Positions 9,069 to 18,487 of a DNA stretch of 64,000 nt are shown here, piece after piece. The DNA is from Actinomycetota bacterium (lineage in GTDB: Bacteria > Actinomycetota > Coriobacteriia > Anaerosomatales > Anaerosomataceae), in the NCBI GenBank assembly GCA_009668945.1, contig SBEH01000002.1, positions 186,001-250,000 of the forward strand, read 5' to 3'. The notes under the pieces are model-generated. The model did no database searches and had not been told where the DNA came from. It saw nothing but the letters and a program-made list of their open reading frames with translations. Numbering within the stretch: the first letter of the stretch is position 1; every line of letters starts with the position of its first letter. Both the position numbers and the translations under genes were made by a program.

Positions 9069-9950
9069 TCAGTACAGCGCCAGGGCCGCGACCGAAAGCG
9101 CGGCCATCGCTACCAGGACGAACTCGGCGATACCTGGGCGCACCGCCGTGGCGACGGGCGGCACGCCGGTGTAGCCGCGCGAGAGCATGGCCGCGTAGAC
9201 GCGCTCGCCGCGCTCGTAGGAGCGCACGAAGAGATTGCCGGTGATACTGCCGAGTGCCCGCAGAAGCATTCGTCCGCTCACCCGCGGGGCGCGACTCGCG
9301 AGCGCCATCCGTAGCGAGTGCAGCTGGTCTCCAAGCACGCTGACGTAGCGCGCGATGAAGGCCAGCAACATCACGAAGACGGCGGGGACGTGCAGGCTGC
9401 GCAGTCCGCCGAGGAGGTCGGCAGTACGAGTGGTGGCGGACAGCAACAGCATGAAGCACGCCGAGAGCCAGGCCTTGCTGAGAATCCCCCAGGCGATCAT
9501 CCAGCCGTCGCCCGACCATGCGGCGGCAAGCCCCGCCGCATTCCACGAACCACCGCTTTGTTGCATGGGTGCGAGGAGCGCGATGGTGGCGGCTGCGGGA
9601 AGCACGACGAGGCTGCGGGCGAGCAGGCGGGTGAGCGGGAGGTGGCCAAGCACGCCAATGGCCGCGAGAAGCGCGCAGGTCAGCGCGAACTCGGCCAGCA
9701 TGAGCGGCGGGGTGCTCGCCACTCCGATCACGACCACCAGCGTAGCGATGATCTTGGCGCGCGCGTCGAGCGAGTGCAGCGGCGACACGATGTAGGTGAG
9801 AGCCTCGAACGAGGTGGTGTGCGCGTGCTGATGGATCGCCGGGCCCGGCTCGGTGCGGTGGTGGTGGGGGTGGACGTGCGCCGGAGCCCCGGCGTGTTCG
9901 TGCGCATGTCCGTGGAATCCGCGGTCATTGCCGGGCGCGTGATCGCTCAT
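9069..9950 (-). CDS. cbiQ: ECF cobalt/nickel transporter T component CbiQ with His-rich N-terminus
   Basis: A 293-residue membrane protein linking the ATPases to the substrate-binding CbiM. After an extension comes a CbiQ core with several transmembrane segments and the cytoplasmic coupling region (ASRAPRVSG...GNLFVRSYERGERVYAAMLSRGY). The first 45 residues are unusually rich in histidine (HGHAHEHAG, HVHPHHH, HQHAH), a composition expected for metal binding or buffering at the cytoplasmic face. The start overlaps the cbiM stop by 4 bases. Confidence 0.88.
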   Translation of the reverse strand: MSDHAPGNDRGFHGHAHEHAGAPAHVHPHHHRTEPGPAIHQHAHTTSFEALTYIVSPLHSLDARAKIIATLVVVIGVASTPPLMLAEFALTCALLAAIGVLGHLPLTRLLARSLVVLPAAATIALLAPMQQSGGSWNAAGLAAAWSGDGWMIAWGILSKAWLSACFMLLLSATTRTADLLGGLRSLHVPAVFVMLLAFIARYVSVLGDQLHSLRMALASRAPRVSGRMLLRALGSITGNLFVRSYERGERVYAAMLSRGYTGVPPVATAVRPGIAEFVLVAMAALSVAALALY

Positions 9951-10891
9951 CGCGTGTCCTCGACGTCGGCGCGGCGCGTGCGAGCCGCCGTGAGCGCGGC
10001 GTAGGCCAGCGCGCCGGTGATCGCGACGCCGACGATGCCGGCGAGGACGCCCGCGAGCGTCTCGTTCGCCACCCCCGGCACGACGTAGCCGGGCATCGCT
10101 CCGCCGATGCGTGACGTGGCCTCGAACGCGGCTCCGATTCGCCCGTAGACGTACTCCAGACCATCGGGGTTCGCCGAGGCCGCGAACGAGACGGTGACCG
10201 CCATGGCCGCAAGCACGCCGAGACCCGCGATGGCCGTCCAGGGCGCTTTCGTGGTGCGTTCGGCTTCGCCAGACAACAGGTCGGGTCTCACCGCGAGCAG
10301 GTAACTGACGAGCCCGGCGGTGACGGCGCCCTCACCGATGCCGATGAGCGCATGCCAGAACCCCATCGCCACCAGAGCAGCGCCGAGAGGCGCCCGGTCG
10401 GATAGCCACAGAAGGGTCCCGGCGGCCAGGGCGGCTGCGACACACGCTGCCCATGCCGCCGCGAACGAGCCGCCCACCCGGACTGCCCTGGCCTTCGAGA
10501 CACGCAGGGTAACACGGTAGATTGCGTGGCCGGTCAGTGGCGAGATGATCGCCATCGTGAGCAGGTTCGCGCCGAGCGCCGTGATGCCGCCGTCGGCGAA
10601 GATCACCGCTTGCACCGTCACCACCGCCGCCATGACGAGCATCGCCGGCCACAACCCGAGGACGATCGCCGCGGCGGCGCCGCCCGCGAAGTGACCCGAT
10701 GTGCCGCCGGCGACGGGGAAGTTCAGCATCTGGAGAGCGAAGATGAGGGCGGCGAGTACCGCCATGAGGACGATCGTTCCGTCCGAGAGCCGCTTGCGTA
10801 CCTTGCGCGCCGCGAGGGCGAGCACGCCGACGCTGCCCAGCCACGCGGGGATCCACGTGGGTGCTTGCAGCATGCCGTCGGGGATGTGCAC
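9947..10891 (-). CDS. cbiM: ECF cobalt/nickel transporter substrate subunit CbiM with fused PDGLE (CbiN-like) domain
   Basis: A 314-residue membrane protein. It starts MHIPDGMLQ; in the family the processed N-terminus and His2 take part directly in metal binding, so this start is secure. Residues 1 to about 205 are the CbiM/NikM core. Residues about 215-314 form a two-helix domain with PDGLEYVYGRIG, the PDGLE signature that takes the place of CbiN/NikN. It is therefore an MN fusion, followed by Q and O. It is read after the small gene at 10911-11159. Confidence 0.92.
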   Translation of the reverse strand: MHIPDGMLQAPTWIPAWLGSVGVLALAARKVRKRLSDGTIVLMAVLAALIFALQMLNFPVAGGTSGHFAGGAAAAIVLGLWPAMLVMAAVVTVQAVIFADGGITALGANLLTMAIISPLTGHAIYRVTLRVSKARAVRVGGSFAAAWAACVAAALAAGTLLWLSDRAPLGAALVAMGFWHALIGIGEGAVTAGLVSYLLAVRPDLLSGEAERTTKAPWTAIAGLGVLAAMAVTVSFAASANPDGLEYVYGRIGAAFEATSRIGGAMPGYVVPGVANETLAGVLAGIVGVAITGALAYAALTAARTRRADVEDTR

Positions 10892-10910
10892 GGGCCGCTC
10901 CCGCGGGTCG

Positions 10911-11159
10911 CTAGAGCAGCTCCACCGTCACGTCGTCGTGTGCGTGCGCGTCGAGCTTCGCGACCGCCACATCCAGCTTCTCACGTGCCTCGCCGAGCAT
11001 TACGGTGACCTGCGCGAGTTCGATGCTGGTCTCTGCGCGTCCCGCGTGGTCCGCCAGGTGATGCAGTTGTTCGAGATGCTCCTGGGAGACGGCAAGCGAG
11101 TCGTTCACCATCGCCACGGCGTGCTTCATCTGGCCGTTGTTCAGTCCGCCTTCACACAT
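10911..11159 (-). CDS. Small protein of unknown function at the head of the Ni/hyp gene run
   Basis: An 82-residue protein of amphipathic helical character (EHLEQLHHLADHAG, EAREKLDVAVAKL) with seven histidines and a single cysteine near the N-terminus (MCEGG). An AGGAG-like element lies just upstream of the ATG (revcomp of ctcct at 11163-11167). It precedes cbiM by 19 bases and follows the thioredoxin gene. I recognise no family. A soluble metal-handling or regulatory helper for the Ni/hyp genes is possible from its position, but there is no motif proving it. Confidence 0.6.
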   Translation of the reverse strand: MCEGGLNNGQMKHAVAMVNDSLAVSQEHLEQLHHLADHAGRAETSIELAQVTVMLGEAREKLDVAVAKLDAHAHDDVTVELL

Positions 11160-11204
11160 GGGTGCTCCTCAGACGATCGTCCGTACGTACGCTGGGGGAG
11201 AATC

Positions 11205-11528
11205 CTACAGCCAAGAGGCGAGTTCGTCGGCGAGACGCTTCTTCGGCATCGCACCGACGAGCTTCTTCACGACGCTGCCGTCTTTGAAGACGAGCAGCGT
11301 GGGGATGGACAGCACATCGAATCTGGTGGCGACAGCGGGATTCTCATCCACGTTGAGCTTCGCAACCTTGATCGCCGGGTGTTCGGCCGCTATCTCCTCA
11401 AGGACCGGCTCCATCATGCGGCACGGCCCACACCACGGCGCCCAGAAGTCGAGCAGCACGGGCTTGGCGCTCTCGACGACGTCAGCCTCGAAACTGGCGT
11501 CGGTCACATGCTTCAGGGTCTCGCTCAT
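11205..11528 (-). CDS. trxA: Thioredoxin
   Basis: A 107-residue cytoplasmic disulfide reductase with the classic active site [14 protein letters not shown] and the cis-proline segment SIPTLLVF. The start at ATG 11528 (MSETLK) was preferred over GTG 11537 because GGAAGGAG lies about 8 bases before the ATG, whereas the GTG overlaps that ribosome-binding site. It follows the thioredoxin reductase gene by 31 bases, giving a trxB-trxA pair. Both active-site residues are cysteine, not selenocysteine. Confidence 0.95.
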   Translation of the reverse strand: MSETLKHVTDASFEADVVESAKPVLLDFWAPWCGPCRMMEPVLEEIAAEHPAIKVAKLNVDENPAVATRFDVLSIPTLLVFKDGSVVKKLVGAMPKKRLADELASWL

Positions 11529-11559
11529 CAAAAACACTCCTTCCGGCGGTCTCTCGCGT

Positions 11560-12501
11560 CTAGCCGATCTGGCACGTACGTTCGTCGATGTACCTGAGTG
11601 CCTCGAACGCCGCCGAGGCTCCGCCGGATGCGGCCGTGATGACCTGCTTGAGGTCGGACACGGTCACGTCTCCCGCAGCGTACAGCCCAGGGTACGATGT
11701 GAGGCCGTTGTGGTCTATCTTCACGTATCCGTTCCCGTCCAGCTCGCAAAGGTCACGCACGAGATCGCTCTTCGGTTCCACGCCGACGAAGATGAAGACG
11801 CCGTCCAGGGGCAGGAACTCGTCCGGATCGCCGTTGGTCGCTTCGAGTCGAAGCCCGGTCACTTTCCCCTCGGCGCCTACGACCTCCACTGGAACACGAC
11901 TCCATTTGAGCGCGATCTTCTCGTTCTCGAAGCAGCGCTCCTGGATGCACTTGGTCGCTCGGAGCTCATCCCTACGGTGGATGAGGTAGACCTTCGCCGC
12001 GAACTTGGCGAGGAACATCGCCTCCTCCACAGCCGCGTCGCCGCCGCCGATGACCGCCACGGTCCTGTCGCGGAAGAGCGCGCCGTCGCAGGTGGCGCAC
12101 CACGACACGCCGCGCCCGGTGAACTCGGCTTCGCCGGGTATGCCGAGCCTGCGCGGCACGGCGCCGGTGGCGAGGATGACGGCCTTGGCGAGCGCCTGCT
12201 GTCCCTCGGCGTCGGTGAGGACGAAATCGAGTCCGTCGGGCACGATGGAATCTATCTGCGCGAACGTGCGGAACTCGGCGCCGAAGCGGTCGGCCTGCCG
12301 ATACATGAGGTCGCCAAGCTCGGCTCCGGACACCCCCTCGGGAAACGCCGGGTAGTTCTCCACGTGGTCGGTGGTTATGATCTGTCCGCCTGGAAGTGCG
12401 GTCTCGAACACGACGGTCTTCGCCCGCGCGCGCGCCGCGTATAGCGCCGCAGTCATGCCCGCCGGTCCGCCGCCGACGATTGCGATGTCGATCGCCTCCA
12501 C
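11560..12501 (-). CDS. trxB: Thioredoxin-disulfide reductase
   Basis: A 313-residue flavoprotein that passes NADPH electrons through FAD to thioredoxin. It shows the FAD-binding motif [18 protein letters not shown] at the N-terminus, the redox centre [11 protein letters not shown], the NAD(P)-binding [14 protein letters not shown], and a C-terminal GLYAAGDVT. The start is GTG 12501, sharing its G with the last base of the upstream TAG stop. An open frame continues further upstream, but that part overlaps the PIN-TPR gene in another frame and is not homologous to anything expected. Confidence 0.94.
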   Translation of the reverse strand: MEAIDIAIVGGGPAGMTAALYAARARAKTVVFETALPGGQIITTDHVENYPAFPEGVSGAELGDLMYRQADRFGAEFRTFAQIDSIVPDGLDFVLTDAEGQQALAKAVILATGAVPRRLGIPGEAEFTGRGVSWCATCDGALFRDRTVAVIGGGDAAVEEAMFLAKFAAKVYLIHRRDELRATKCIQERCFENEKIALKWSRVPVEVVGAEGKVTGLRLEATNGDPDEFLPLDGVFIFVGVEPKSDLVRDLCELDGNGYVKIDHNGLTSYPGLYAAGDVTVSDLKQVITAASGGASAAFEALRYIDERTCQIG

Positions 12502-13640
12502 TAGCTGGATCCCTCGACCGGCATGTACGAGGCGTCGATGTCGACGGTGACTCCGGCCTCCACGGCCTCCTGCTTGATCTGCTGCAGGTTCGCGCGGGCA
12601 TCCGCGTCGATCATTGTGCTGTGCGGGTCGTTGGAGTCCTTCAGGAGGTCGACCACCGCCATGAACTGGCGTGCACCTGCCTCGTAGTCGGACCGTCCAC
12701 GCCAGTAGAAGACGCCGAGGTTGAAGTTCGCCTTTACGTGCGACGGGTTCGACTCGATCACGTGTGACGCTTCCTGGATAGCTCTGTCCGTCTCGCCTAT
12801 GTAGAAGTAGAGAACAGCCATGTCGGTGCGAACGTCCGCGTCGTCGGGCTCGGCGTTCAAGTACTTCGAGTAGTACTCGATGCCCTTCTGCGCGTAGGCC
12901 GCGCCGCCCGTCTGGTCGTGCATCGCGTAGTACGCGTTGGCCACCTGCTTCATGGCGCTGAGGTCGCCGGAATCCGATTCGAGCACGATCAGCCCGTCGA
13001 GCAGCGAGCGCTGCGTATCCGAGAGCATGTCCCGGAATTCGGTGGGGACCGCAGCGGCTCCGTTGCCACCGGCGCCTGTGATTCGCGAGGCGTACAACGA
13101 GAGCGCGAGGACGCCGGCGAAGACAGCGATCGCTATCGCCAGAATCGTGATCGGCGTCTTGTACCGCTGGAACCAGCGTATCGCGCGGGTGCCGACCGCG
13201 GCGTCGACCTCGGAGCGGCGCTCGACGTTGATGCCGTAGGTCTGTGCCTTGAGGAGCATGTTGAGGTCGTTCGTGACCAGTGTCAGGTCCTCGCAGCCTT
13301 CCGAACACGCCTGATAGGCGGTGGCCAGGATGCGGTCGTCGGCGTTTCGGGTGCCCAGGCCCTCTGGAAGTCCCGTGTCGCTATCCAGCTGCACGACGCG
13401 GATCGTGCCGCCGTCCGGAAGATCGATGCCGTCGACCAGGCTTCCCGATTCGGAGAACTCGAAGAGCATCCTCGAGACCTCCCGACCGCGGAACCGCAGG
13501 TCGGGGTCCACGCGGGAGACCTTCAGCTTGTCGATCTCGCCGAGAACGGTCTCCGGCACGATCACGTTGGCGTCCGGGTATGCCAGCAGCGCTCCCGGGT
13601 CGGAGAGCAGCACGTTCGTGTCCAGCACTACGGTGCGCAT
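12501..13640 (-). CDS. PIN-domain protein with a transmembrane segment and TPR repeats
   Basis: A 379-residue protein of unusual architecture. Residues 1 to about 150 are a PIN nuclease-like domain (VLDTNVLLSDP with D7, VLGEIDKLK with E35, ADDRILATA and LVTNDLNMLLKA), resembling the PIN domain at the N-terminus of PhoH-like proteins. One transmembrane helix follows (PITILAIAIAVFAGVLALSL, about 180-200). The rest is helical with TPR-like units (AYYAMHDQTGGAAYAQKG, NFNLGVFYWRGRSDYEAGA). The PIN acidic residues look intact, so RNase activity at the inner membrane face is possible. It begins 10 bases after the upstream exported-protein gene and overlaps trxB by one base. Confidence 0.75.
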   Translation of the reverse strand: MRTVVLDTNVLLSDPGALLAYPDANVIVPETVLGEIDKLKVSRVDPDLRFRGREVSRMLFEFSESGSLVDGIDLPDGGTIRVVQLDSDTGLPEGLGTRNADDRILATAYQACSEGCEDLTLVTNDLNMLLKAQTYGINVERRSEVDAAVGTRAIRWFQRYKTPITILAIAIAVFAGVLALSLYASRITGAGGNGAAAVPTEFRDMLSDTQRSLLDGLIVLESDSGDLSAMKQVANAYYAMHDQTGGAAYAQKGIEYYSKYLNAEPDDADVRTDMAVLYFYIGETDRAIQEASHVIESNPSHVKANFNLGVFYWRGRSDYEAGARQFMAVVDLLKDSNDPHSTMIDADARANLQQIKQEAVEAGVTVDIDASYMPVEGSS

Positions 13641-13650
13641 CGGCTGTCCT

Positions 13651-15606
13651 TCACTTCTTCTCGGCCGTCTTGCGTGTGCGGCCCCGGTCTTCCCGAATAG
13701 TATCAGCAACAGGGCTACCGACCCGACGCCGAATGAACACCAGCATCCCGGCCAGCACCACGACGACCATGAGAACAATGGCCAGCCGGTCGATGTACGA
13801 CGCCCGCACGTCGACCGTGGCTTCTGCGACTGTGATATCCCCCGCACGGACCGTAAGCTCGAGCGTGTCGTCCAGGCTGTTCCCGAGGTCCACCGGAAGC
13901 GTGAGGAAGTTCTGTGTCGGCTGAGCGACGATCTCCTGTGAAGTGACGGTGGAGCGCATCGACGCAGAAGATGCGGTGAGTGTGAGGCGTAGCTTCCTGC
14001 CCGTGTCGTTGATGAGCGTCAGAGGTACGTCCCCCTTGCTTCCCGAGAGCGTGACGTCCTTCGCGTCGAGACGGATCAACGCGAACTGCGCCGCCGCGAA
14101 GTCGTAGGCCTCGGCCATGCGCGCGAGGCCTTCCGCTTTCGCCGCTTCGTCGCCCTCGGACAGCATCCCGCTTTCGGCGACCAGCAACGCCCTGAGCGCC
14201 GATATCGCATCGGCATCTTGTGGGTCCACCGCCCCGACGTATCCGAGGACCGTCGACCTGCTGTCTGCTATGTCGGCCCAGTATTCCGGGTCACTGGGAT
14301 TGCCCGGCGAGGAGATGGTGCCCTGCCTGGTGCCGCTGTCCGAAAGGGACGCGATGTCCGAGAGCTCGAGCCAGTCCGCTTCGGCGATCCAGTCGAGGGC
14401 ATGCTGAACGTCGACGGCCGTGTTCGTCTTGCCCGATCCGACGTCAAGGAGCACCACCACGGGCCCGTCACCCATCCGGCTGAACAGGGCGTCGTAGAAC
14501 GCGTCCGCACCGGATCGGGCTCCGGCAGCTGCGGTCTCGTCGACGACGACCACCCTCGCGGCCGATCCCGCGACCGAGTAACACCCCGGGGTGGCGGTGG
14601 AATCCTTGGAGCGCATCGCGCCGCCCGACGCGAGTACGCAGGCGACGCCCCGCGCCTCCGCTGAGTCCAGCGCCTCACGCGTCAGCCCGCCTCCGAAGTA
14701 GGCGGCCGTGGTACCGGCCGACGGCCGCAGTACCTGGGCGTACGAGACGTCCGTCTGCGCCCAGTTGAAGGCCAGATCCCCTTCGGCGCCGAGTGCGCTC
14801 AAACCGGCGAGGTCCGGGAGGCCGTATGGGACGTCCACGAGTTCGATGGTGCCGGTCTCGACAGCGCTTCTGAGCGAATCGAGCATGCGCGCACAATGCA
14901 GCGGCTCGTCGGCGGTCGCGGGGACTGCGACTCCCGCGGTCGTCTCATACCCTGAAGCGGTTCTCGCCAGCTGTTCTAGGAGCACGGGGGGAACCGCGAG
15001 GCAGAGCGGCGCCCTGCGGGCGAGTGCGAGTTGAGCGATGAAAGCCAGGTCGTCTCGAAGACCGGTGTCGATAGCCGGGTCGCGGCTGAATCTCCCTGAC
15101 ACCGTCACAGCGGGTGTGCCGGTGACGCTTACGACGATCGCGACTGGAAGAGGTTCGGCGTCCGGGTCGAGCACGAGAAGACGACTCTCCGATGTCGTCG
15201 GGTTCGAGCCGGTGGCAAGGACCCGCACTTCGATAGGGTACCTTCCTCGCTCGAGTCCCAGATCCGCCAGATCGCGCTCGAAGCGAATCACGTGCTCGCC
15301 GGCTGGCAGGCCCGACCGCACCTCGGTCTTCTGGTATACGAGGCGGCCGGCAGGGCTCCGGAGCCTCACGCGTACTTCCAGGTACTCGGCAGGGGCCGCG
15401 GCGGCGACCGCCACGGAGAGGTCGAGCTTCCCGTCTGAAGTCACGGCCGCCACCGGCTGCCGGACCTCGATGCGGATCGCCTGCTCCGTAGCCGCGGGCG
15501 CTGCCGACGTCATCGGTGCAGCGAGGGCTAGCGCCGGCAGTGCGGCGAGTCCGAGAGCCGCCACCAGGGCTATGCGGGATACGTAGCGTAGGTCGTGCAG
15601 AATCAT
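13651..15606 (-). CDS. Exported, C-terminally membrane-anchored protein with deacetylase/glycosidase-like middle domain
   Basis: A 651-residue protein starting at ATG 15606, where it gains a signal peptide ([21 protein letters not shown]). Next comes a beta-rich region about 45-165, a middle region about 170-450 with alternating strands and helices resembling the (beta/alpha) barrels of polysaccharide deacetylase or GH57-like folds, a second beta-sandwich region, and one C-terminal helix ([18 protein letters not shown]) before a basic tail. The plan resembles the DUF6049 proteins of Actinobacteria, often found near envelope genes. No catalytic motif is convincing. It is divergent from lon and heads the run with the PIN-TPR and trx genes. 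Confidence 0.55.
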   Translation of the reverse strand: MILHDLRYVSRIALVAALGLAALPALALAAPMTSAAPAATEQAIRIEVRQPVAAVTSDGKLDLSVAVAAAAPAEYLEVRVRLRSPAGRLVYQKTEVRSGLPAGEHVIRFERDLADLGLERGRYPIEVRVLATGSNPTTSESRLLVLDPDAEPLPVAIVVSVTGTPAVTVSGRFSRDPAIDTGLRDDLAFIAQLALARRAPLCLAVPPVLLEQLARTASGYETTAGVAVPATADEPLHCARMLDSLRSAVETGTIELVDVPYGLPDLAGLSALGAEGDLAFNWAQTDVSYAQVLRPSAGTTAAYFGGGLTREALDSAEARGVACVLASGGAMRSKDSTATPGCYSVAGSAARVVVVDETAAAGARSGADAFYDALFSRMGDGPVVVLLDVGSGKTNTAVDVQHALDWIAEADWLELSDIASLSDSGTRQGTISSPGNPSDPEYWADIADSRSTVLGYVGAVDPQDADAISALRALLVAESGMLSEGDEAAKAEGLARMAEAYDFAAAQFALIRLDAKDVTLSGSKGDVPLTLINDTGRKLRLTLTASSASMRSTVTSQEIVAQPTQNFLTLPVDLGNSLDDTLELTVRAGDITVAEATVDVRASYIDRLAIVLMVVVVLAGMLVFIRRRVGSPVADTIREDRGRTRKTAEKK

Positions 15607-15728
15607 GCGAACATCCGATACGCTTGCCCGCTTCCGCGGGAGCGGCAGGAGGCATCGGGTACCATAGAGAAGTACCAGGGAGATTATCACACGACCTGCG
15701 ATGGTCATCGGCGGAGGGGAGGGCGGCG

Positions 15729-18056
15729 TTGTCGACCAAGGACGAACGGACTCACATACCGGACGTGCTGCCGCTCATACCGCTGCGCGATCTCATCGTC
15801 TTCCCCAATCTCGTAGTGCCGCTGTTCGTCGGGCGCGAGCGCTCTATTGGCGCACTCGAGCAGTCGATGCGCACCGACCACCTCGTGGCGCTCGTCACGC
15901 AACATGCCGCGGAGATACAGGATCCCGGACCCGAGGACATCTACGACGTGGGCTGTGTGGTCACGATCCTGCAGGAGCTGAAGCTCCCTGACGGCACGGC
16001 GAAGGCGTTGGTCGAAGGCGTGCAGCGCGTCCGCATCCTCGAGTACCTCGCCACCGATCCATATCTGACGGTTCGTGTTGAGGTGATCGAAGAGCCGGAG
16101 CGCGCCGACGTGGAAGCGCAAGCGCTCATGCGCAACCTGATCTCGGACTTCGAGAGCGCGTCGAACCTCGGCAAGCCTGTGCCGCAGGAGGTGCTGATCG
16201 CTGCTTCGGCCATCGAGGAGCCGGGACGGCTCGCCGACTTCGTAACGTTCCATCTCGCGCTGAAGGTCGAGGAGAAGCAGCAGATCCTCGAGGCGCTCGA
16301 CCCGAAGGACCGGCTGCGGAAGACCTCGGAGTTCCTTCGCAAGGAACTAGAGATCCTGGAACTCGGCAGCAAGATCCAGAACCGGGTGAAGGAGTCGATG
16401 TCCAAGAGCCAGCGGGAGTACTTCCTTCGCGAGCAGCTCAAGGCGATCCAGCAGGAACTCGGGCTGTTCGATGAGATGCAGGCCGAGGTCGACGAGTACA
16501 AGGACAAGATCGCGGCTGCGGGAATGCCCGAGGAGGTCGCCGAGAAGGCCCTCAAGGAGCTTGGCCGGCTGGAGAAGATGCCGCAGGCCGCAGCCGAGAC
16601 CGCGGTCATCCGCACGTACCTCGACTGGCTGGTCGGATTGCCCTGGCAGTCGAGCGATGAGGAGAAGCTGGACCTCATCGAGGCGCAGGAGATCCTGGAC
16701 GACGATCACTACGGCTTGGAGAAGGTCAAGGAACGCGTGCTCGAGTACCTCGCGGTGCACAAGCTCACGGACCACATGCGCGGTCCGATACTGTGCTTCG
16801 TGGGACCACCGGGCGTGGGCAAGACGTCGATAGGGAAGTCCATCGCGCGTGCGCTCAACCGCAAGTTCATCCGCATGTCGCTCGGCGGCGTCCGCGATGA
16901 AGCCGAGATCCGCGGGCACCGCCGCACGTACGTAGGGGCCTTGCCGGGTCGCATCATCCAGTCGATCAGTCAGGCGGGCACGAACAACCCGGTCTTCATG
17001 ATGGATGAGATCGACAAGGTCGGCGCCGACTTCCGCGGTGATCCAACCTCCGCTCTGCTAGAGGTCCTCGACCCCGAGCAGAACAACTCGTTCCAGGACC
17101 ACTACCTGGAGGCGCCGTTCGACCTCTCCGACGTCATGTTCATCACGACAGCCAACCTGCTGGACCCGATTCCGCCGGCGCTCAAGGACCGCATGGAGGT
17201 CATCCATTTCCCGGGCTACACCGAAGACGAGAAGCTGCACATCGCCCGCAAGTACCTGGTGCCCAAGCAGCTCAAGGAGCACGGCCTCAGGCCGGCCCTG
17301 CTGACGATCAGCGACAGCGCGATTCGCGAGATCATCCGCCGGTACACGCGCGAGGCCGGCGTACGCAACCTCGAACGCCAGATCGCCGCGATCTGCCGGC
17401 AGGTGGCGCGGAGGGTCGTCGAGGGGCATAGGGACAAGACCTCGGTCAACGGGAAGTCGGTGCACGGGTACCTCGGCCCCGAGAAGTTCACCTACGGACT
17501 GGCCGAGAAGAAGAACGAAGTCGGTGTGGCAACGGGCCTGGTGTGGACCGAGGTCGGCGGCGACGTCATCTTCATCGAGGCCACCAAGATGAAAGGCAAG
17601 GGCGGCCTGACACTCACGGGCCAACTGGGTGATGTCATGCGCGAGTCGGCGCAGGCAGCAGTGAGCTGGATTCGCGCCAACGCATTCGACCTCGGCATTG
17701 ATTCGGCCTTCGCCGAGGAGCTCGACCTGCATATACACGTACCCGCGGCGGCGATCCCGAAGGACGGGCCGTCGGCGGGCATCACGATGGCCGCTGCGCT
17801 CGCCTCGGTCCTCACCGGCACGAGGGTCCGGCGCGAAGTGGCGATGACGGGTGAGATCACCCTCCGCGGTCGCGTCTTGCCGATCGGTGGCCTAAAGGAG
17901 AAGCTCCTCGCGGCACACCGAGCGGGCATCAAGACGGTCCTCATCCCGAAAGAGAATGTGCGAGACCTCGAGCTGGTTCCGGAACACGTCCGCACGGAGA
18001 TGGAGATCGTACCGGTCGAGCGGATGGACGAGGTCTTGAGCCGGGCGTTCGCCTAA
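15729..18056 (+). CDS. lon: ATP-dependent protease Lon
   Basis: A 775-residue AAA+ serine protease degrading misfolded and regulatory proteins. It has the N-terminal LON domain ([21 protein letters not shown]), a coiled middle, the AAA+ module with Walker [10 protein letters not shown] and Walker [11 protein letters not shown], and the proteolytic domain with [10 protein letters not shown] (catalytic Ser) and [14 protein letters not shown] (catalytic Lys). The start was set at TTG 15729: it gives a normal Lon N-terminus and has GGAGGGGAGG at 15713-15722. The open frame upstream runs antisense to the exported-protein gene and is not coding. Confidence 0.95.
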   Translation: MSTKDERTHIPDVLPLIPLRDLIVFPNLVVPLFVGRERSIGALEQSMRTDHLVALVTQHAAEIQDPGPEDIYDVGCVVTILQELKLPDGTAKALVEGVQRVRILEYLATDPYLTVRVEVIEEPERADVEAQALMRNLISDFESASNLGKPVPQEVLIAASAIEEPGRLADFVTFHLALKVEEKQQILEALDPKDRLRKTSEFLRKELEILELGSKIQNRVKESMSKSQREYFLREQLKAIQQELGLFDEMQAEVDEYKDKIAAAGMPEEVAEKALKELGRLEKMPQAAAETAVIRTYLDWLVGLPWQSSDEEKLDLIEAQEILDDDHYGLEKVKERVLEYLAVHKLTDHMRGPILCFVGPPGVGKTSIGKSIARALNRKFIRMSLGGVRDEAEIRGHRRTYVGALPGRIIQSISQAGTNNPVFMMDEIDKVGADFRGDPTSALLEVLDPEQNNSFQDHYLEAPFDLSDVMFITTANLLDPIPPALKDRMEVIHFPGYTEDEKLHIARKYLVPKQLKEHGLRPALLTISDSAIREIIRRYTREAGVRNLERQIAAICRQVARRVVEGHRDKTSVNGKSVHGYLGPEKFTYGLAEKKNEVGVATGLVWTEVGGDVIFIEATKMKGKGGLTLTGQLGDVMRESAQAAVSWIRANAFDLGIDSAFAEELDLHIHVPAAAIPKDGPSAGITMAAALASVLTGTRVRREVAMTGEITLRGRVLPIGGLKEKLLAAHRAGIKTVLIPKENVRDLELVPEHVRTEMEIVPVERMDEVLSRAFA

Positions 18057-18088
18057 TCGAGGGTCGTCTCCCAAGAACACACGTACAC

Positions 18089-18147
18089 ACGGTATGTCGG
18101 CGCGCCTTCACGCACCCTGGACAAGCAGCCCGTGGCCCTCATACCGT
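18089..18147. repeat. Inverted repeat downstream of lon
   Basis: The 8-base arms ACGGTATG (18089-18096) and CATACCGT (18140-18147) are perfect complements separated by 43 bases that include GC-rich sequence. This could be part of the lon 3' end, an operator, or chance. No U-tract follows, so it is not a standard intrinsic terminator. Confidence 0.3.
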
Positions 18148-18295
18148 ATCCGCCACAAGTAGGATTTGCCCCGACGGCGTACCGTTCAGCGTCGCCTTGC
18201 GACCGTTGGTCGCCGGTGCGAGTGCCGTACGTCACATCGGGTGTCCGACTGTGAGATACATCACTACTCTGGTGGAAAGAGGGAGAAGCAAGGGT

Positions 18296-18324
18296 TTGAC
18301 AACCGAGTAATGGCTCGTTAGGGG
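18296..18324 (+). promoter_or_regulatory. Possible promoter of the surface-protein gene
   Basis: A perfect -35 hexamer TTGACA (18296-18301) is followed after 17 bases by TAGGGG, a weak -10. If used, transcription would begin near 18331, inside the structured leader described next. A start further upstream is equally possible. Confidence 0.4.
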
Positions 18325-18382
18325 AGACGCGGATACGTCGGACATATCCACGGTCACCGGAGTCCGATGAGTAGCCAATGGT

Positions 18383-18420
18383 GAGACCGGCCCAACCAAG
18401 GGACGGTCTCGTTCTTTTCC
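18383..18420 (+). terminator. Intrinsic terminator-like hairpin in the surface-protein leader
   Basis: GAGACCG (18383-18389) pairs perfectly with CGGTCTC (18404-18410) and is followed by GTTCTTTTCC, a U-rich tract. It lies before the start codon, so it would attenuate the downstream gene. Confidence 0.55.
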
Positions 18421-18426
18421 GGACAG

Positions 18427-18461
18427 ACCGGCCCGAGTGCGGGCCGGTTTCGTCGTCTTTC
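18427..18461 (+). terminator. Second hairpin in the surface-protein leader
   Basis: A perfect 8-base stem ACCGGCCC/GGGCCGGT (18427-18434 and 18441-18448) with loop GAGTGC, followed by TTTCGTCGTCTTTC. It lies 28 bases before the AGGAGG ribosome-binding site. It may be a terminator or the alternative partner of the upstream copy of its own 5' arm. Confidence 0.45.
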
Positions 18462-18487
18462 GGGACATGTTGCGAGGAGGATCAGCA

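Larger units (their letters stand above)
18311..18471 (+). promoter_or_regulatory. Structured leader of the surface-protein gene, candidate cis-regulatory RNA
   Basis: Between lon and the surface-protein gene are 431 bases without a gene. The last part folds well by eye: GACG/CGTC, TCGGAC/GTCCGA and an enclosing TGGCT/AGCCA helix (18311-18378), followed by two terminator-like hairpins. The octamer ACCGGCCC occurs twice (18386-18393 and 18427-18434), and a single GGGCCGGT (18441-18448) can pair with either copy. Pairing with the first copy would prevent the first hairpin (18383-18410), a terminator/antiterminator arrangement. I could not match it to a known riboswitch class; it lacks the GEMM-I signature. 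Confidence 0.5.

Noticed and set aside
12502-13308. N-terminal extension of thioredoxin reductase to 582 residues
   Set aside because: The extra part overlaps the PIN-TPR gene in another frame; the FAD motif begins right after GTG 12501, the family's normal start.
15516-15728. Extended N-terminus of Lon
   Set aside because: It is antisense to the signal-peptide region of the divergent gene, and TTG 15729 has a strong ribosome-binding site and gives the family N-terminus.
18057-18487. A c-di-GMP-I or c-di-GMP-II riboswitch before the surface-protein gene
   Set aside because: The GCAAAGYC, CUAA and GGNUUGCC elements of GEMM-I are absent, and I could not fit the type II consensus. It is kept only as an unclassified structured leader.
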